From OMG group bacterium (GTDB taxonomy: Bacteria; Pseudomonadota; Gammaproteobacteria; Pseudomonadales; Azotimanducaceae): 64,000 nt of DNA. The notes beneath the pieces were generated by a model. The model was not told the DNA's origin and made no database searches. It worked only from the letters and a program-made list of their open reading frames with translations. Position 1 is the first letter of the stretch. Each line of letters opens with the position of its first letter. Location of the stretch: NCBI GenBank assembly GCA_012267385.1, contig JAAXGW010000007.1, forward strand, positions 1 to 64,000. Direction: 5' to 3'. The translations under genes were made by a program, and so were the position numbers. Shown here piece by piece: positions 44,743 to 54,576 of the stretch.

Positions 44743-45432
44743 TTAAACAATACTCTGAAACAAGGCGCGCGATACTATCGGTTGCTCACCGATAAAGTCC
44801 TGTAATGCAGTGCGCAGTACTAACTTTGCTGCTTGCCGGGAAGCCGGGGACGAGTAATCGTCTTTTGCCACGGCTAACAATGAAGATCCCTTCATTCCAC
44901 CGGTCGCATCGGTTGGCATTCGTTGAAAGCCTTGTTGGGGGAGGAATCGGTAAGATTGTTGAGGAACTATAGGGGTGCCTTGCGGCATTTCACGGTCAAA
45001 TTGGACGGCTAAACCTAAAGATTCTAGCAGTCCACGTTCGAAGGACCGTAAAGGTGGTTCTAAGTCTTCGTTGTGCTGTAGTGCGTCGAGGGCACAGAGA
45101 TATCGTTCGTAGAGTCCAGTCACAGGTTGCTTCGACCGAGTCGTTCGCATAACGAGTTCATTTAAATACATCCCAGAGAACAAACTTCGACCTGACAGTT
45201 GATAAGTACTGACTGGCTCACAATGCGATACATTAACAAGTTCGTTTCGACCACGCCAAGAAAGTTCGTAGTTGACAAAGAGTTCGGCGCGCGACACTGC
45301 CGTCGCACTTTGTCGCAAAACCCCACTAACGCGACCATGACTAGCCGTCAACAATTCCACAATCGTTCGTGAGTCTGAATATGGTCGTCTATGTAACAGG
45401 ACGCCACGATCTTTGGTACCGGAAGCGATCAT
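44743..45432 (-). CDS. recO: DNA repair protein RecO
   Basis: RecO loads RecA on SSB-coated single strands with RecR and anneals complementary strands. The 229-residue protein has the N-terminal OB fold with GVLLHRRPYSDSRTIVELLT and HGRVSGVLRQ near 9-41, then the helical domain with LFSGMYLNELVMR near 84-96 and PLRSFERGLLESLG near 125-138. No zinc cysteines are seen, as in many gammaproteobacteria. Its start overlaps the era stop by 4 bases. Confidence 0.92.
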   Translation of the reverse strand: MIASGTKDRGVLLHRRPYSDSRTIVELLTASHGRVSGVLRQSATAVSRAELFVNYELSWRGRNELVNVSHCEPVSTYQLSGRSLFSGMYLNELVMRTTRSKQPVTGLYERYLCALDALQHNEDLEPPLRSFERGLLESLGLAVQFDREMPQGTPIVPQQSYRFLPQQGFQRMPTDATGGMKGSSLLAVAKDDYSSPASRQAAKLVLRTALQDFIGEQPIVSRALFQSIV

Positions 45433-46334
45433 TGATACCCCAATGCCGCTAACTGTACCCTTTCATCGGTCCAACCAGGACGCGTTTTCACAAGCAAATT
45501 CAAAAACACTTTACGCTCAAGCAGCAGTTCGATAGACTTGCGGGCTGCGGTGCCGATGGACTTTAAACGCTGGCCACCCTTCCCAATGACTATACCCTTT
45601 TGACTAGATTTTTCAACGTAGATGACTGCATCGATGTGTGTGATGTTTTCTTCGTCTGTGTAGTTCTCCACTACGACGGCGGTTCGGTAAGGTAGTTCAT
45701 CGCCAAGTTGTCTAACAACTTTTTCCCGCAACATTTCACCTACTAAAAATCGTAACGAACGATCGGTGATTTCATCATCGGGAAACATTTTTGGTTGCGC
45801 AGGCAACCACTTGGCAAGTTGGTCAACGACGATGTCTAAGCCACGGTTCTTCAATGCTGAAATCGGAATGATCTCCTGGTAGCTGAATTGCTGACTGGCC
45901 TCTTCAAGAACTGGAATGATTTTGGACTTCGGATGTATTTGGTCTACTTTGTTGAGCACGCAGAACACTCTCTCTACCTCGGCAGCTGTAAGGTGTTGAG
46001 CCACGCGTTGGTCGGCTTCACACCACCCTGCTGCGTCGATCACATGCAAACAAAGGTCCACTTCCTTCAGTATTCCGATTGCTTGTTGATTCATGTATCG
46101 ATTCATCGCGTTATCAGCCCCTTTTTGGAGCTCATGCATACCAGGGGTATCGACGAAAATCATCTGGGTGTTGTCTATGGTGTGAATGCCCAGTATCCTT
46201 TGACGGGTCGTCTGTGGTTTGCGCGAGGTAATACTGAGCTTCGTACCCAGAATGTGATTTAATAGCGTCGATTTACCCACATTTGGGCGACCCACTATCG
46301 CTACATAGCCTGTTCGTTCAGCAGTCTCGTTCAT
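45429..46334 (-). CDS. era: GTPase Era
   Basis: Era binds 16S rRNA near its 3' end and helps assemble the 30S subunit. The 301-residue protein has all GTPase motifs: GRPNVGKSTLLN (G1), DTPGMH (G3), NKVD (G4) and a SALK segment (G5). The C-terminal KH domain includes VIGKGGQRLKSIGTAARKSIE near 249-269. It overlaps both rnc upstream and recO downstream by 4 bases. Confidence 0.97.
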   Translation of the reverse strand: MNETAERTGYVAIVGRPNVGKSTLLNHILGTKLSITSRKPQTTRQRILGIHTIDNTQMIFVDTPGMHELQKGADNAMNRYMNQQAIGILKEVDLCLHVIDAAGWCEADQRVAQHLTAAEVERVFCVLNKVDQIHPKSKIIPVLEEASQQFSYQEIIPISALKNRGLDIVVDQLAKWLPAQPKMFPDDEITDRSLRFLVGEMLREKVVRQLGDELPYRTAVVVENYTDEENITHIDAVIYVEKSSQKGIVIGKGGQRLKSIGTAARKSIELLLERKVFLNLLVKTRPGWTDERVQLAALGYQ

Positions 46335-47011
46335 GAGGGTACCAGCCTAAGCATTTCAATTGCTGCTGCGGTCTCGGCTTCTTTTCGCGTCGCGCCAGTA
46401 CCCACAGTTGTTAGTTCCAAAGCATTGACCACACATTGCACATTGACCTGGGGGTCGGTATGGCGCGCATTGTCTTCGGAACTCATTACTTCGTAGCTTG
46501 GGAGCTCACCTAGTTGCTGCATCAAGCGCTCTTGCAACAGAGTCTTGGGGTGCTTATGGATAGGTAGATGCGACACAATGTGGGCAAGCACTACATCGCG
46601 TACAGTTCCTAAGGAACTATCGAGATAGACCGCCGCTAAGAGCGCTTCCATTGCCCCAGCAAGGCTGGAATTAGAATGTCCGCCCCCATCTCGTCTTGCC
46701 CCTTTACCCAGCAGCATACACTCGTCTAAACCAAGAGTTCGCGCAATCTCGGCAAGGTGGACGTTATTCTCACATTCGATACGTTGTTGAGTGAGCGTGC
46801 CGGGATCGGCAGACGGGAGAGTATGGAAGAGTTCATCGGACAATATCAGACGCAACACCGAGTCGCCGAGAAATTCCAAACGCACATTGTTGGTAGCAGA
46901 ATAACTAGAGTGTGTCAATGCTAATTTAAGGTATTGAGTGTTCGAAAATGTATATCCCAGTCGGTCTTCCAGTCCTTTTAGAGTCTTGACATCATGCGGA
47001 TTAGAAGCCAT
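46331..47011 (-). CDS. rnc: Ribonuclease III
   Basis: RNase III cuts double-stranded RNA in rRNA precursors and many mRNAs. The 226-residue protein has the signature LEFLGDSVLRLILSDEL near 43-59 with the catalytic Glu and Asp, the second acidic pair in SLAGAMEALLAAVYLD near 114-129, and a C-terminal double-stranded RNA-binding domain (about 157-225). It starts the rnc-era-recO-relA-adk run. The usual lepA and lepB genes are not beside it. Confidence 0.96.
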   Translation of the reverse strand: MASNPHDVKTLKGLEDRLGYTFSNTQYLKLALTHSSYSATNNVRLEFLGDSVLRLILSDELFHTLPSADPGTLTQQRIECENNVHLAEIARTLGLDECMLLGKGARRDGGGHSNSSLAGAMEALLAAVYLDSSLGTVRDVVLAHIVSHLPIHKHPKTLLQERLMQQLGELPSYEVMSSEDNARHTDPQVNVQCVVNALELTTVGTGATRKEAETAAAIEMLRLVPS

Positions 47012-47077
47012 TAATAGTGTCAGTTGGTTCGGGTTGTACTAATTAACACGCGAGTAATTGCTCGCACGACTTGTGAT

Positions 47078-48337
47078 TTACTGTCGCGCCCGTCGCATAT
47101 CGCCGAATGCAGGTCGGAAGTTCGAAAACATTTCGTTCCAACCACGCACGAGAGCGCCGTCCAAAGACCGCCAAATCAACAATGCAACGAACAGAGCTAC
47201 ACAAGCCCAAGTAAGAACACTTATGTCTTCGTGTTCATGTCCCACTACCGCAAAAATCTCAAATCCAGTCATGAAAATAAGCACGTCTAAGGCAATGCCA
47301 AACAAGGTGGTTACTACTACTACCGAGGACACGTAGATCGCCGCAAAACGCGCACCAAACTGTTTAAGGATCATCGCGATCGTTGTCGTATTTGTCGCAG
47401 GACCCGTCATGAGAAAGATAAGAGCCGCACCGGGGCTCACGCCCTTTAAGACCCAAGCAGCCGCGATGGGCGTGCTGGCACTCGCACAAATGTATAAAGG
47501 TACTCCCATTAGGAGCATCGCGGGATACTGGAGCCAAACCGCATAACTGGAATCCATAATCCCTTCAGGTACGGCAAACGTAATGAGTGCACCAAGGAAG
47601 ATTCCGATCAACATCGCTGTCAAAATATCATCAGCAATATCAACAAATCCGTACCGGAATACATGCTTCCCGATTCGCCCTAGCGTGAGCACTTTCTCAC
47701 GAGGCTCATGCGACATGACGCTGGACTCGGCTATCGCAGTTTTTGGTCTGAACCAGCCGACCAGTCTCTCTTTAGACCGTATGACCGTATTTACTGTCGC
47801 ATTCTTGAGTTGCCGTACCGAAATGTGGCAGTCTTGTTCCGTTGGTACGAGATAGTCGTGCGTTTCTTCCTCGCAACAATCGTCCTTTTTGCTGCAAGAG
47901 GTTGAGGTGTTAGCTACTGGCACTTCATTCGGCGTTTTTTTCAGCAACCCTATCGCGGAAAGTCCAGCTACCACCGCAGTAACGAACGAAACCAGTGGTC
48001 GCACGATTGCCGCAACCAAACCAAATAAAGCGTTCGTGATGAGAATGGAGTCAACTCCGGTTTCCGGTGTGGTAATGAGAAAGGACATACACGCAGAACG
48101 AGAGGCACCTTTATGGCGCATCTCTGCTACTACTGGCACCACAGAACAGCTACAGAGCGGTAGAGGAATTCCAAGGGCTGCGCTGGATGAAACAGACGCT
48201 AAGTTGTCCTTTCGTAACCAACGCAGGATTGCATGGCGAGATACAAAAACGTGAATAACGCCTGCTAGTAATAGACCCAGTAACAGCCATGGAGGTAACT
48301 CAAGCAAGAGTTTTCCAAACTGTTCAATTTTCTCCAT
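47078..48337 (-). CDS. Permease of the SO_0444 / ArsP_1 metal-efflux type
   Basis: The 419-residue membrane protein has about ten hydrophobic segments. A CSCSVVPVV motif near residue 63 and a cytoplasmic stretch with several cysteines (TSCSKKDDCCEEE near 148-160) could bind thiophilic metals. Relatives in Shewanella are described as Cu/Zn efflux transporters and other relatives carry arsenic compounds, but the substrate here is unproven. The second half has GASRSACMSFL and CASASTPIAAAWVLKG. It lies upstream of rnc on the same strand but 66 bases apart. Confidence 0.88.
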   Translation of the reverse strand: MEKIEQFGKLLLELPPWLLLGLLLAGVIHVFVSRHAILRWLRKDNLASVSSSAALGIPLPLCSCSVVPVVAEMRHKGASRSACMSFLITTPETGVDSILITNALFGLVAAIVRPLVSFVTAVVAGLSAIGLLKKTPNEVPVANTSTSCSKKDDCCEEETHDYLVPTEQDCHISVRQLKNATVNTVIRSKERLVGWFRPKTAIAESSVMSHEPREKVLTLGRIGKHVFRYGFVDIADDILTAMLIGIFLGALITFAVPEGIMDSSYAVWLQYPAMLLMGVPLYICASASTPIAAAWVLKGVSPGAALIFLMTGPATNTTTIAMILKQFGARFAAIYVSSVVVVTTLFGIALDVLIFMTGFEIFAVVGHEHEDISVLTWACVALFVALLIWRSLDGALVRGWNEMFSNFRPAFGDMRRARQ

Positions 48338-48510
48338 CTAATACGTCAGTGCCGTGCGATACTGGTTCTAATTTGAGGGAAACAAATTATAAGTCCGTAA
48401 ATGGGTTTGAATCGAGCGTGACCTTGTAGTCGATTTGACGGGACATGACCCTATTGAGGTGCGAAAAAATGGTTTGCTCAATTCTCTTGCAGAACAACCA
48501 CACACTTTGA

Positions 48511-51500
48511 TTATGACACATTTGGATTGAGCGGTTCACTATCTTCGTCGTCAGGAACGCCGTCGTTGTCATCGTCGTCATCAAAGCGATTGTCGATCCC
48601 GTCATTGTCGGTATCCAGCGGATACTCATCGTCTTCATTGTCGATTCCATCCCCGTCAGCGTCTGAATCGGAGTTGTCGCCCTTGCCATCAAAGTCGGTA
48701 TCAAACCACTCGGCAGCGTTGCGTGGGAACGCATCAAGCGTATCCCCGTATCGATCACCGTCTGAATCTCTCCACTCGGTTGCGATAAGAGGAAACCGGT
48801 CTCTCGAATCTATTCGCCCATCCTGATCGTCGTCTGCGTCAATGGTGTCCTTGATTCCGTCGCCGTCTTGATCGCCAGCTAAGTTGTTGATACGACCAAT
48901 TCGATCTCGTCTCCCATCAATTAAATCCAGTGGGGTTTGTTCAACTGACAGTACCAAATAGACGACGCCCGGGCTTTGTCCTTCGTGTCCGATCGCTGGC
49001 GCGCCGATCGCGTAATCGTGGGTTCCATCTTGGTTAAGATCACCGACCTGCGCAACAGTTTGTCCCAACCCGTCCAAGGCTTCGTGACCAAGTATGATGT
49101 TAAAACTACTGAATCTAAATAGACTCAGTTCGGCGCGAACGTATGCCCGGTTTGGACCATAGCCCAAACGTTCCGAAGATTCCACCATCTGATCGTAAGA
49201 CGTGTGAAGGACACCGCCTGTCTTTTCGTAATCATCTGCTCCCACTATCAGTTCATGTCTACCGTCGTTGTCAAAATCTACGTCAGCGGTGAAGTTAGCG
49301 GAGTATTCCGAAGAATGTCGCAACCCCCGAATCAAGTATGAACTCGGTTGTTCTCTTGCTAGATCGAGTAGAACACGGTGATCGAGTACCGAATCAGCGA
49401 GGTCAGCACCTTCCAAATCCTGTCCCGAGATTACGTACAACACACCCAGACTCTCCACTTCTACGAGTAGTTCATCTTTCCCGTCGCCATCCATGTCCCC
49501 GTTTGCTTGCACTTCGATACCTGATTCAATTGCAGGGTGGTCTGCTTCAATGACATAGGTGTCGCGCACGATCGAAAAATTGAGGTAGTCGAGGATGCCG
49601 TCTCGAACGTTGTCAGCACGATCAAGTTCCTGCAGCTTCTCGAAGGGAGTGATGAATACTGCGCCAAGATCGCTACTTCCATAATATCGCGCTCCGATGG
49701 TAATTTCGTTAGTTCCATCACCGTCGAAATCACCGTTGATCGATAAGCTGCTACCGAGACGATCACCTACGTCACCGTCGATACGCCACAGTCCTGTTGG
49801 AGAAATTGATGCATCGACATTGATGTTTGCGTTTCGAGATGAAGACTGTTCATTGTCGGTTTGTATCATCGAGTCAAGAATAAGGTAGGCGACACCAGCT
49901 TCGTCCGCAAACCGATCTGCACCGATTAAGAGATCGTCTTTCCCATTGCCGTCGAGATCGGCAACGGAGAGACTCACACCAAAAGAACTATCAGCCATGG
50001 TATTCGTCAGTTTGATCGACTTAGCACCCGCGCGGTACTGTTCGACATCGATCAGACGGTCTTCTTTACTATCGGCTTGGTCGAGTGCTTGGAAATCCTC
50101 TGCGTGCAGGATATAAACCGCACCGGAAGTTAGACCGTTGTCGTTCAAAGCACCGGTGGCGGCGATCACGAGTTCCTTATTTCCATCACCGTCCACGTCT
50201 GCAACAGCTAAGGTAGAACCGAGTCTTGAATCCTCGCTGTTGATCACGAACTTCCACGCGTTCGCGCTTTGCGACCAATGTTTCGCACTGATCGACCGGT
50301 CCACCGAGCCATCTGTTGAATCGAGCTTCTGGAAGTCTCTACTGGAAAAAATATAGACTGCTCCCGAATTCTTATTTCCGTCGAAATCGTACTCGGGCGC
50401 ACCGATGGCAAACTCTTGGTAATTGTCAAAGTTTGTGTCACCGAGCGCAGTTATAGCATGTCCAAAGCGATCGTGGCGCACCTCTCCTGCAAGTTGATAC
50501 GACCGCAAATCATTCTTATCTGGATTGAGTGGAAACGGGTCATTCTCATCTAGGGTACCGTCCCCGTCGTCGTCAGTGTCAGCGTTGTTTCCAATGCCAT
50601 CATCGTCAGTGTCATAGGCTTCGTCAGGATCGTCTGGGAAGACATCGGAATTGTCTCCCACTCCATCACCGTCTGTATCCGCAGTTTCATTGGGATCTTG
50701 TGGAAATTGATCTGCGTTATCTCCAACTCCATCGCCATCCGTGTCAGCAGTCTCGGTCGGATCAAACGGAAAGACGTCTGCATTGTTTCCGACGCCATCC
50801 AAGTCAGAGTCTAGGATCTCCGTCGGATCCAAAGGATAGGAGTCGTAAGCGTCGGGGATACCATCGCCGTCATCATCGGTGTCGGCAAAGTCACCTAAGC
50901 CGTCCCCGTCAGTGTCAATCCAATCATTCGGATCGTTTGGTAAGGCGTCGACTTCGTCGACAAATCCATCACCATCGGAATCCAATTTGGATTCGCGAAT
51001 AGCCTCGAACTGCCATTGCACAGTGTTAATCGCGAGCGTGGCATGTGCGGCAAATTCATCTTCGATTTCGACCCCACAGTCGTGCCAAATGCACGAGTCT
51101 ACGTCAGGATTCGAGAACACACTACTCTTGAAACCTCCGCGGGTACCGTACGACATCACGGTATAAAATTGTTGTGCCACCGAATGCCCGCGTGCAAACC
51201 GCCAAGAACCTACTTCATTTTGGTATTCTGAGTGTCCCAAACCAAGTATGTGCCCAAGTTCGTGTGCAGTGACATAGTTTTGACAACCGGTTATAACGTA
51301 GGCCGTGTAGAGACGGTCGTGTTGGATCGGCATATATCCCTTCATCCCAAGTCCGTTGAGGTAGGTGTAGCCACAAATGTACTTTGGAGCGTCAAGCGCT
51401 CCCATATAGACCACAGCCATATCTGCGCCGTGCCGGTCGCCTTCCTTGTCATAGTCGAAAATATCGATTGACGCAAAGTTGTAATAGTCATTGATCTCAA

Positions 51501-52251
51501 CGGGCTGCATTCCGACTAGTCGGAACCGCGCGGTGACGTCGCTGTTGTTTAAGATGGAATTGGTGACTGCCATGATGTGCCGGATTCTCGTGTACGGATC
51601 GCCGCGGTGAGCCGCCGCAAAACCCGGGCTGTAAAGAGCTAGCACGTCAATTTCAGCACTCTCCGGTTTGCTATTCGGATCCATTGGATCAGATCCTTGT
51701 TCGCGCTCGTTTAAGTCACTCACTCCATCACCATCCGTATCCGTGAGATAGTCAATCGCTGCGACGGAGAATGGAGCAGATAAAGGAGTAGCTTCCCCAG
51801 CTACGACTCGATCTTGGTACCCTCCTGACCGATTCCAGTTGCGATATAGAACTAACCGCAAATAGCCAGACTTCTGAAACGTCGGAGAAATGTCAACTGA
51901 GGGTGAAAACGTACCGTAATAAGTCTGTTTTTGAGTGGTTCCGTTAGCGGGAATCGTCTCGCCAACTAGGACAGTACCGGCATAGTAACCGTAAAAGTCG
52001 TTTTGATTCAAGTAGAAAAATGCGTCTACCCGAACCCGGCGTGTTTCTTGTTCTCGGAAACTCCGAAAGGCCATTTCTATTTTCAAACGACCGTCTTCTG
52101 TGCGTTCGAACGTACAAGGGCACTCGATATAGATGCGATTAGCGTTCGCGAAAATGCTGGGACTAGAGAAAGCGATAGTGAATGCGAGTACGAACGCGCA
52201 GAGGCTAGAAATAGTAGGTCGCAAATCTAACATTGTGTTCCGCGTGTTCAT
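48511..52251 (-). CDS. Secreted metzincin-like protease with calcium-binding and FG-GAP repeats
   Basis: The 1246-residue precursor has a signal peptide ending near ANANR (about 36) and a beta-rich domain up to about 170. A reprolysin/M12-like catalytic domain follows, with the zinc signature AHELGHILGLGHSEY near 330-345 and a Met-turn candidate VMSYGTRGG near 364. Next come thrombospondin type 3-like Asp-rich repeats (about 425-575, such as DTDGDGVGDNAD), at least six FG-GAP-like units (about 590-1120, such as DVDGDGNKELVI) that form an integrin-type propeller, and a second block of TSP3 repeats to the C-terminus. It likely acts outside the cell on macromolecules with calcium (inference). 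Confidence 0.88.
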   Translation of the reverse strand: MNTRNTMLDLRPTISSLCAFVLAFTIAFSSPSIFANANRIYIECPCTFERTEDGRLKIEMAFRSFREQETRRVRVDAFFYLNQNDFYGYYAGTVLVGETIPANGTTQKQTYYGTFSPSVDISPTFQKSGYLRLVLYRNWNRSGGYQDRVVAGEATPLSAPFSVAAIDYLTDTDGDGVSDLNEREQGSDPMDPNSKPESAEIDVLALYSPGFAAAHRGDPYTRIRHIMAVTNSILNNSDVTARFRLVGMQPVEINDYYNFASIDIFDYDKEGDRHGADMAVVYMGALDAPKYICGYTYLNGLGMKGYMPIQHDRLYTAYVITGCQNYVTAHELGHILGLGHSEYQNEVGSWRFARGHSVAQQFYTVMSYGTRGGFKSSVFSNPDVDSCIWHDCGVEIEDEFAAHATLAINTVQWQFEAIRESKLDSDGDGFVDEVDALPNDPNDWIDTDGDGLGDFADTDDDGDGIPDAYDSYPLDPTEILDSDLDGVGNNADVFPFDPTETADTDGDGVGDNADQFPQDPNETADTDGDGVGDNSDVFPDDPDEAYDTDDDGIGNNADTDDDGDGTLDENDPFPLNPDKNDLRSYQLAGEVRHDRFGHAITALGDTNFDNYQEFAIGAPEYDFDGNKNSGAVYIFSSRDFQKLDSTDGSVDRSISAKHWSQSANAWKFVINSEDSRLGSTLAVADVDGDGNKELVIAATGALNDNGLTSGAVYILHAEDFQALDQADSKEDRLIDVEQYRAGAKSIKLTNTMADSSFGVSLSVADLDGNGKDDLLIGADRFADEAGVAYLILDSMIQTDNEQSSSRNANINVDASISPTGLWRIDGDVGDRLGSSLSINGDFDGDGTNEITIGARYYGSSDLGAVFITPFEKLQELDRADNVRDGILDYLNFSIVRDTYVIEADHPAIESGIEVQANGDMDGDGKDELLVEVESLGVLYVISGQDLEGADLADSVLDHRVLLDLAREQPSSYLIRGLRHSSEYSANFTADVDFDNDGRHELIVGADDYEKTGGVLHTSYDQMVESSERLGYGPNRAYVRAELSLFRFSSFNIILGHEALDGLGQTVAQVGDLNQDGTHDYAIGAPAIGHEGQSPGVVYLVLSVEQTPLDLIDGRRDRIGRINNLAGDQDGDGIKDTIDADDDQDGRIDSRDRFPLIATEWRDSDGDRYGDTLDAFPRNAAEWFDTDFDGKGDNSDSDADGDGIDNEDDEYPLDTDNDGIDNRFDDDDDNDGVPDDEDSEPLNPNVS
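48530..48850 (-). repeat. Coding repeats for Asp-rich calcium-binding units, C-terminal block
   Basis: This DNA codes for the last run of DxDxDGxxD-type units of the secreted metalloprotease. Recurring GATGACGAC and GACGGT-type steps give the reverse frame a long Ser-rich open frame that is only a shadow of the repeats. Confidence 0.6.
50540..50960 (-). repeat. Coding repeats for Asp-rich calcium-binding units, N-terminal block
   Basis: About seven units of 20-22 codons recur in tandem, each with a DTDGDG or DDDGDG turn and a FPxDPxE segment. They belong to the metalloprotease gene. Such DNA can gain or lose units by slippage, so unit number may vary between strains. Confidence 0.6.
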
Positions 52252-52331
52252 TGCACCTCCACAAGCGCGGCTGAGTGCGAAGCTGGCGCTAAAAATTCAG
52301 CGACTTTGTCAAGTCGTTGCTGAGCCAGCGT

Positions 52332-53408
52332 TTACGCGTTTTGAAACATTTTGCGAGGATCAAACGCGTCGCGCACAGCTTCACCTATAAATATCAACAA
52401 GCTCAGCATGATTGCCAAAACAAAAAAGGAGGTTAAACCCAACCACGGTGCCTGAAGATTATTCTTTCCTTGGTTGAGTAGCTCTCCTAACGAAGGAGAT
52501 CCTGGCGGCAGTCCATATCCCAAGAAGTCCAAGGACGTCAATGCTGTGATCGAACCAATCATCACGAATGGTAAAAACGTCAACGTAGCCGTCATCGCAT
52601 TCGGTAGGACGTGTTTAAACATGATCACTGAATTTCTGACTCCTAAGCTTTTGGCAGCGCGAACATACTCAAAGTTCCGCGTACGTAAGAATTCCGCACG
52701 AACGACACCAACCAACGACATCCACTCGAACAGTAGTAGTAGACCGAGCAGCAGCCAGAAGCTTGGATTGAATATGCTCGCAAGAATGATCAGCAAGAAC
52801 AACCGCGGCATACCGGACCAGATCTCGATAAAGCGTTGGAACAACAGATCGAGCCACCCCCCGAAAAATCCTTGCACTGCACCTGCGGCAACCCCGACAA
52901 TTGAGGACAGCGCGGTGAGCACGATCCCAAACCACAGCGATATTCGGAATCCATAGATCACTCGGGCAAGTACGTCTCTCCCCGTGTCGTCAGTACCGAG
53001 TAGATTTTCGCCGGACGGTTTGGCTGGATTAGATTCCTGTCTCCCGAAATTGACTGTCCTATAGGAAAAGCGTATTGGTGGCCACAACATCCAACCCTTT
53101 TCATTGATCATGTCTTTTACTTCTTGTTCGCGATATTCAGCCTCTGTCTGAAAAAAACCACCGTACGTGGCTTCTGGGATCGGTTTTTGAAATATGGGGA
53201 AGTAAAGGGTACCGTCATAGCTGACGATCAAAGGTTTATCGTTAGCGATTAGTTCAGCGAAAAGCGAAATGAAGAACAAAGTGATGAGAATCCAGAAGGA
53301 CCAATAGCCACGTTTATTCCTTTTGAAATTATGGAGTCTTCGTTTTGTCAGTGGAGACAGCTTGAAAAGCCCCCGACTACCACGCGATGCTGTTTGCACC
53401 TCAGCCAC
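52332..53408 (-). CDS. yejE: Oligopeptide/microcin C-type ABC transporter permease YejE
   Basis: The 358-residue inner-membrane permease has an N-terminal hydrophobic helix at about 35-55, a long periplasmic segment, and five more helices. The EAA loop near 250-275 reads EYVRAAKSLGVRNSVIMFKH and precedes a PGSPSLGELLNQGKNNL segment typical of YejE-like proteins. The GTG start shares one base with the yejB stop. In E. coli yejF (the ATPase) follows; here a metalloprotease gene follows instead. Confidence 0.93.
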   Translation of the reverse strand: MAEVQTASRGSRGLFKLSPLTKRRLHNFKRNKRGYWSFWILITLFFISLFAELIANDKPLIVSYDGTLYFPIFQKPIPEATYGGFFQTEAEYREQEVKDMINEKGWMLWPPIRFSYRTVNFGRQESNPAKPSGENLLGTDDTGRDVLARVIYGFRISLWFGIVLTALSSIVGVAAGAVQGFFGGWLDLLFQRFIEIWSGMPRLFLLIILASIFNPSFWLLLGLLLLFEWMSLVGVVRAEFLRTRNFEYVRAAKSLGVRNSVIMFKHVLPNAMTATLTFLPFVMIGSITALTSLDFLGYGLPPGSPSLGELLNQGKNNLQAPWLGLTSFFVLAIMLSLLIFIGEAVRDAFDPRKMFQNA

Positions 53409-54514
53409 TAGGTTGCACGACTCTCAAAATCGATCCTAGGATCTACGAAGGTATAGGTTAGATCTCCTATCAAATTCATTATTAGACCCAACAGCGTAAA
53501 GAAATACAACGTTGCGAACATCACCGGGTAGTCGCGTTTGAGTACCGCTTCAAAGCCGAGCCTACCAAGACCGTCTAAATTGAAGATAATCTCAATTAAC
53601 AACGATCCAGTAAACAAGATTCCGACAAACGCTCCGGGGAATCCAGCGATCACAATCAACATCGAATTTCGAAATACGTGACCGAACAGAACTCGTCCTT
53701 CTTTGAGCCCCTTGGCGCGAGCGGTCATCACATATTGTTGATTTATTTGGTCAATAAACGAATTCTTAGTCAGAAACGTTAGTGCTGCAAAACCTCCAAT
53801 GACCATCGCGAAGACCGGGAGTATCAGATGATGAACGCGATCCAAGAACTTTCCGAAAAAGGACAATTCCCCATGTTTCTCTGAGACTAACCCCTGTAAC
53901 GGAAACCAATCGAAGTAACTCCCACCTGCGAATAGCACGATCAGCATTACTGCGAACATGAAAGCGGGTATCGCATTCCCAATGATGACCACCGCACTTG
54001 TCCAGACATCGAAAGGTGAGCCATCCCAAACTGCTTTACCAACGCCCATTGGGATCGAGAACAGATACACGATTATCGTTGTACACAGCCCGAGTGATAT
54101 CGATACTGGCATCTTCGAGAGGACCAGTTTCACTACTGTTTGATCGCGGAAGTAGCTCTCACCAAAATCGAACCTGAGATAGTTCCCAATCATGAGAAAG
54201 AACCGCTCCCAAAGCGGTTTGTCAAAACCGAATTGTTTTTCAAGCTTTGCGATGAATTCGTCGTCTAAGCCCTCGGCGCCGCGGTATCTTGAACTACCAC
54301 CGGAACCCATCGCTCCCGCCGTGTCAGATTGAACCTCCCCCCCACCGGTACCTGTGATCCGACCAGTTACGGAAAGTTCGGGATCGGTGAGTTCGGAGAT
54401 GGCCTGTTCGATTGGACCTCCAGGCGCAAACTGAATAACGACGAAGTTGATCACCATGATCCCAAACAGTGTTGGGATGATGAGTAGTAGTCTACGAACG
54501 ACGTAAGCGAACAT
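53408..54514 (-). CDS. yejB: Oligopeptide/microcin C-type ABC transporter permease YejB
   Basis: The 368-residue permease has the family N-terminus with a first helix (about 9-29) and PGGPIEQAI, then a long Gly/Ser-rich periplasmic segment (about 50-85) typical of YejB. Five further helices follow, with the EAA loop YVMTARAKGLKEGRVLFGHV near 255-275. It forms the heterodimeric pore with YejE. It follows yejA after 62 bases and shares one base with yejE. Confidence 0.94.
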   Translation of the reverse strand: MFAYVVRRLLLIIPTLFGIMVINFVVIQFAPGGPIEQAISELTDPELSVTGRITGTGGGEVQSDTAGAMGSGGSSRYRGAEGLDDEFIAKLEKQFGFDKPLWERFFLMIGNYLRFDFGESYFRDQTVVKLVLSKMPVSISLGLCTTIIVYLFSIPMGVGKAVWDGSPFDVWTSAVVIIGNAIPAFMFAVMLIVLFAGGSYFDWFPLQGLVSEKHGELSFFGKFLDRVHHLILPVFAMVIGGFAALTFLTKNSFIDQINQQYVMTARAKGLKEGRVLFGHVFRNSMLIVIAGFPGAFVGILFTGSLLIEIIFNLDGLGRLGFEAVLKRDYPVMFATLYFFTLLGLIMNLIGDLTYTFVDPRIDFESRAT

Positions 54515-54576
54515 CGTTCTCTATTCAACCAACCTTAATCGACAAGTTCAACTTTACTTCAACAAAACCATCCGTA

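Noticed and set aside
50529..51002. 157-residue open frame on the plus strand rich in Arg and His
   Set aside because: It is a shadow of the Asp-rich repeats of the secreted metalloprotease.
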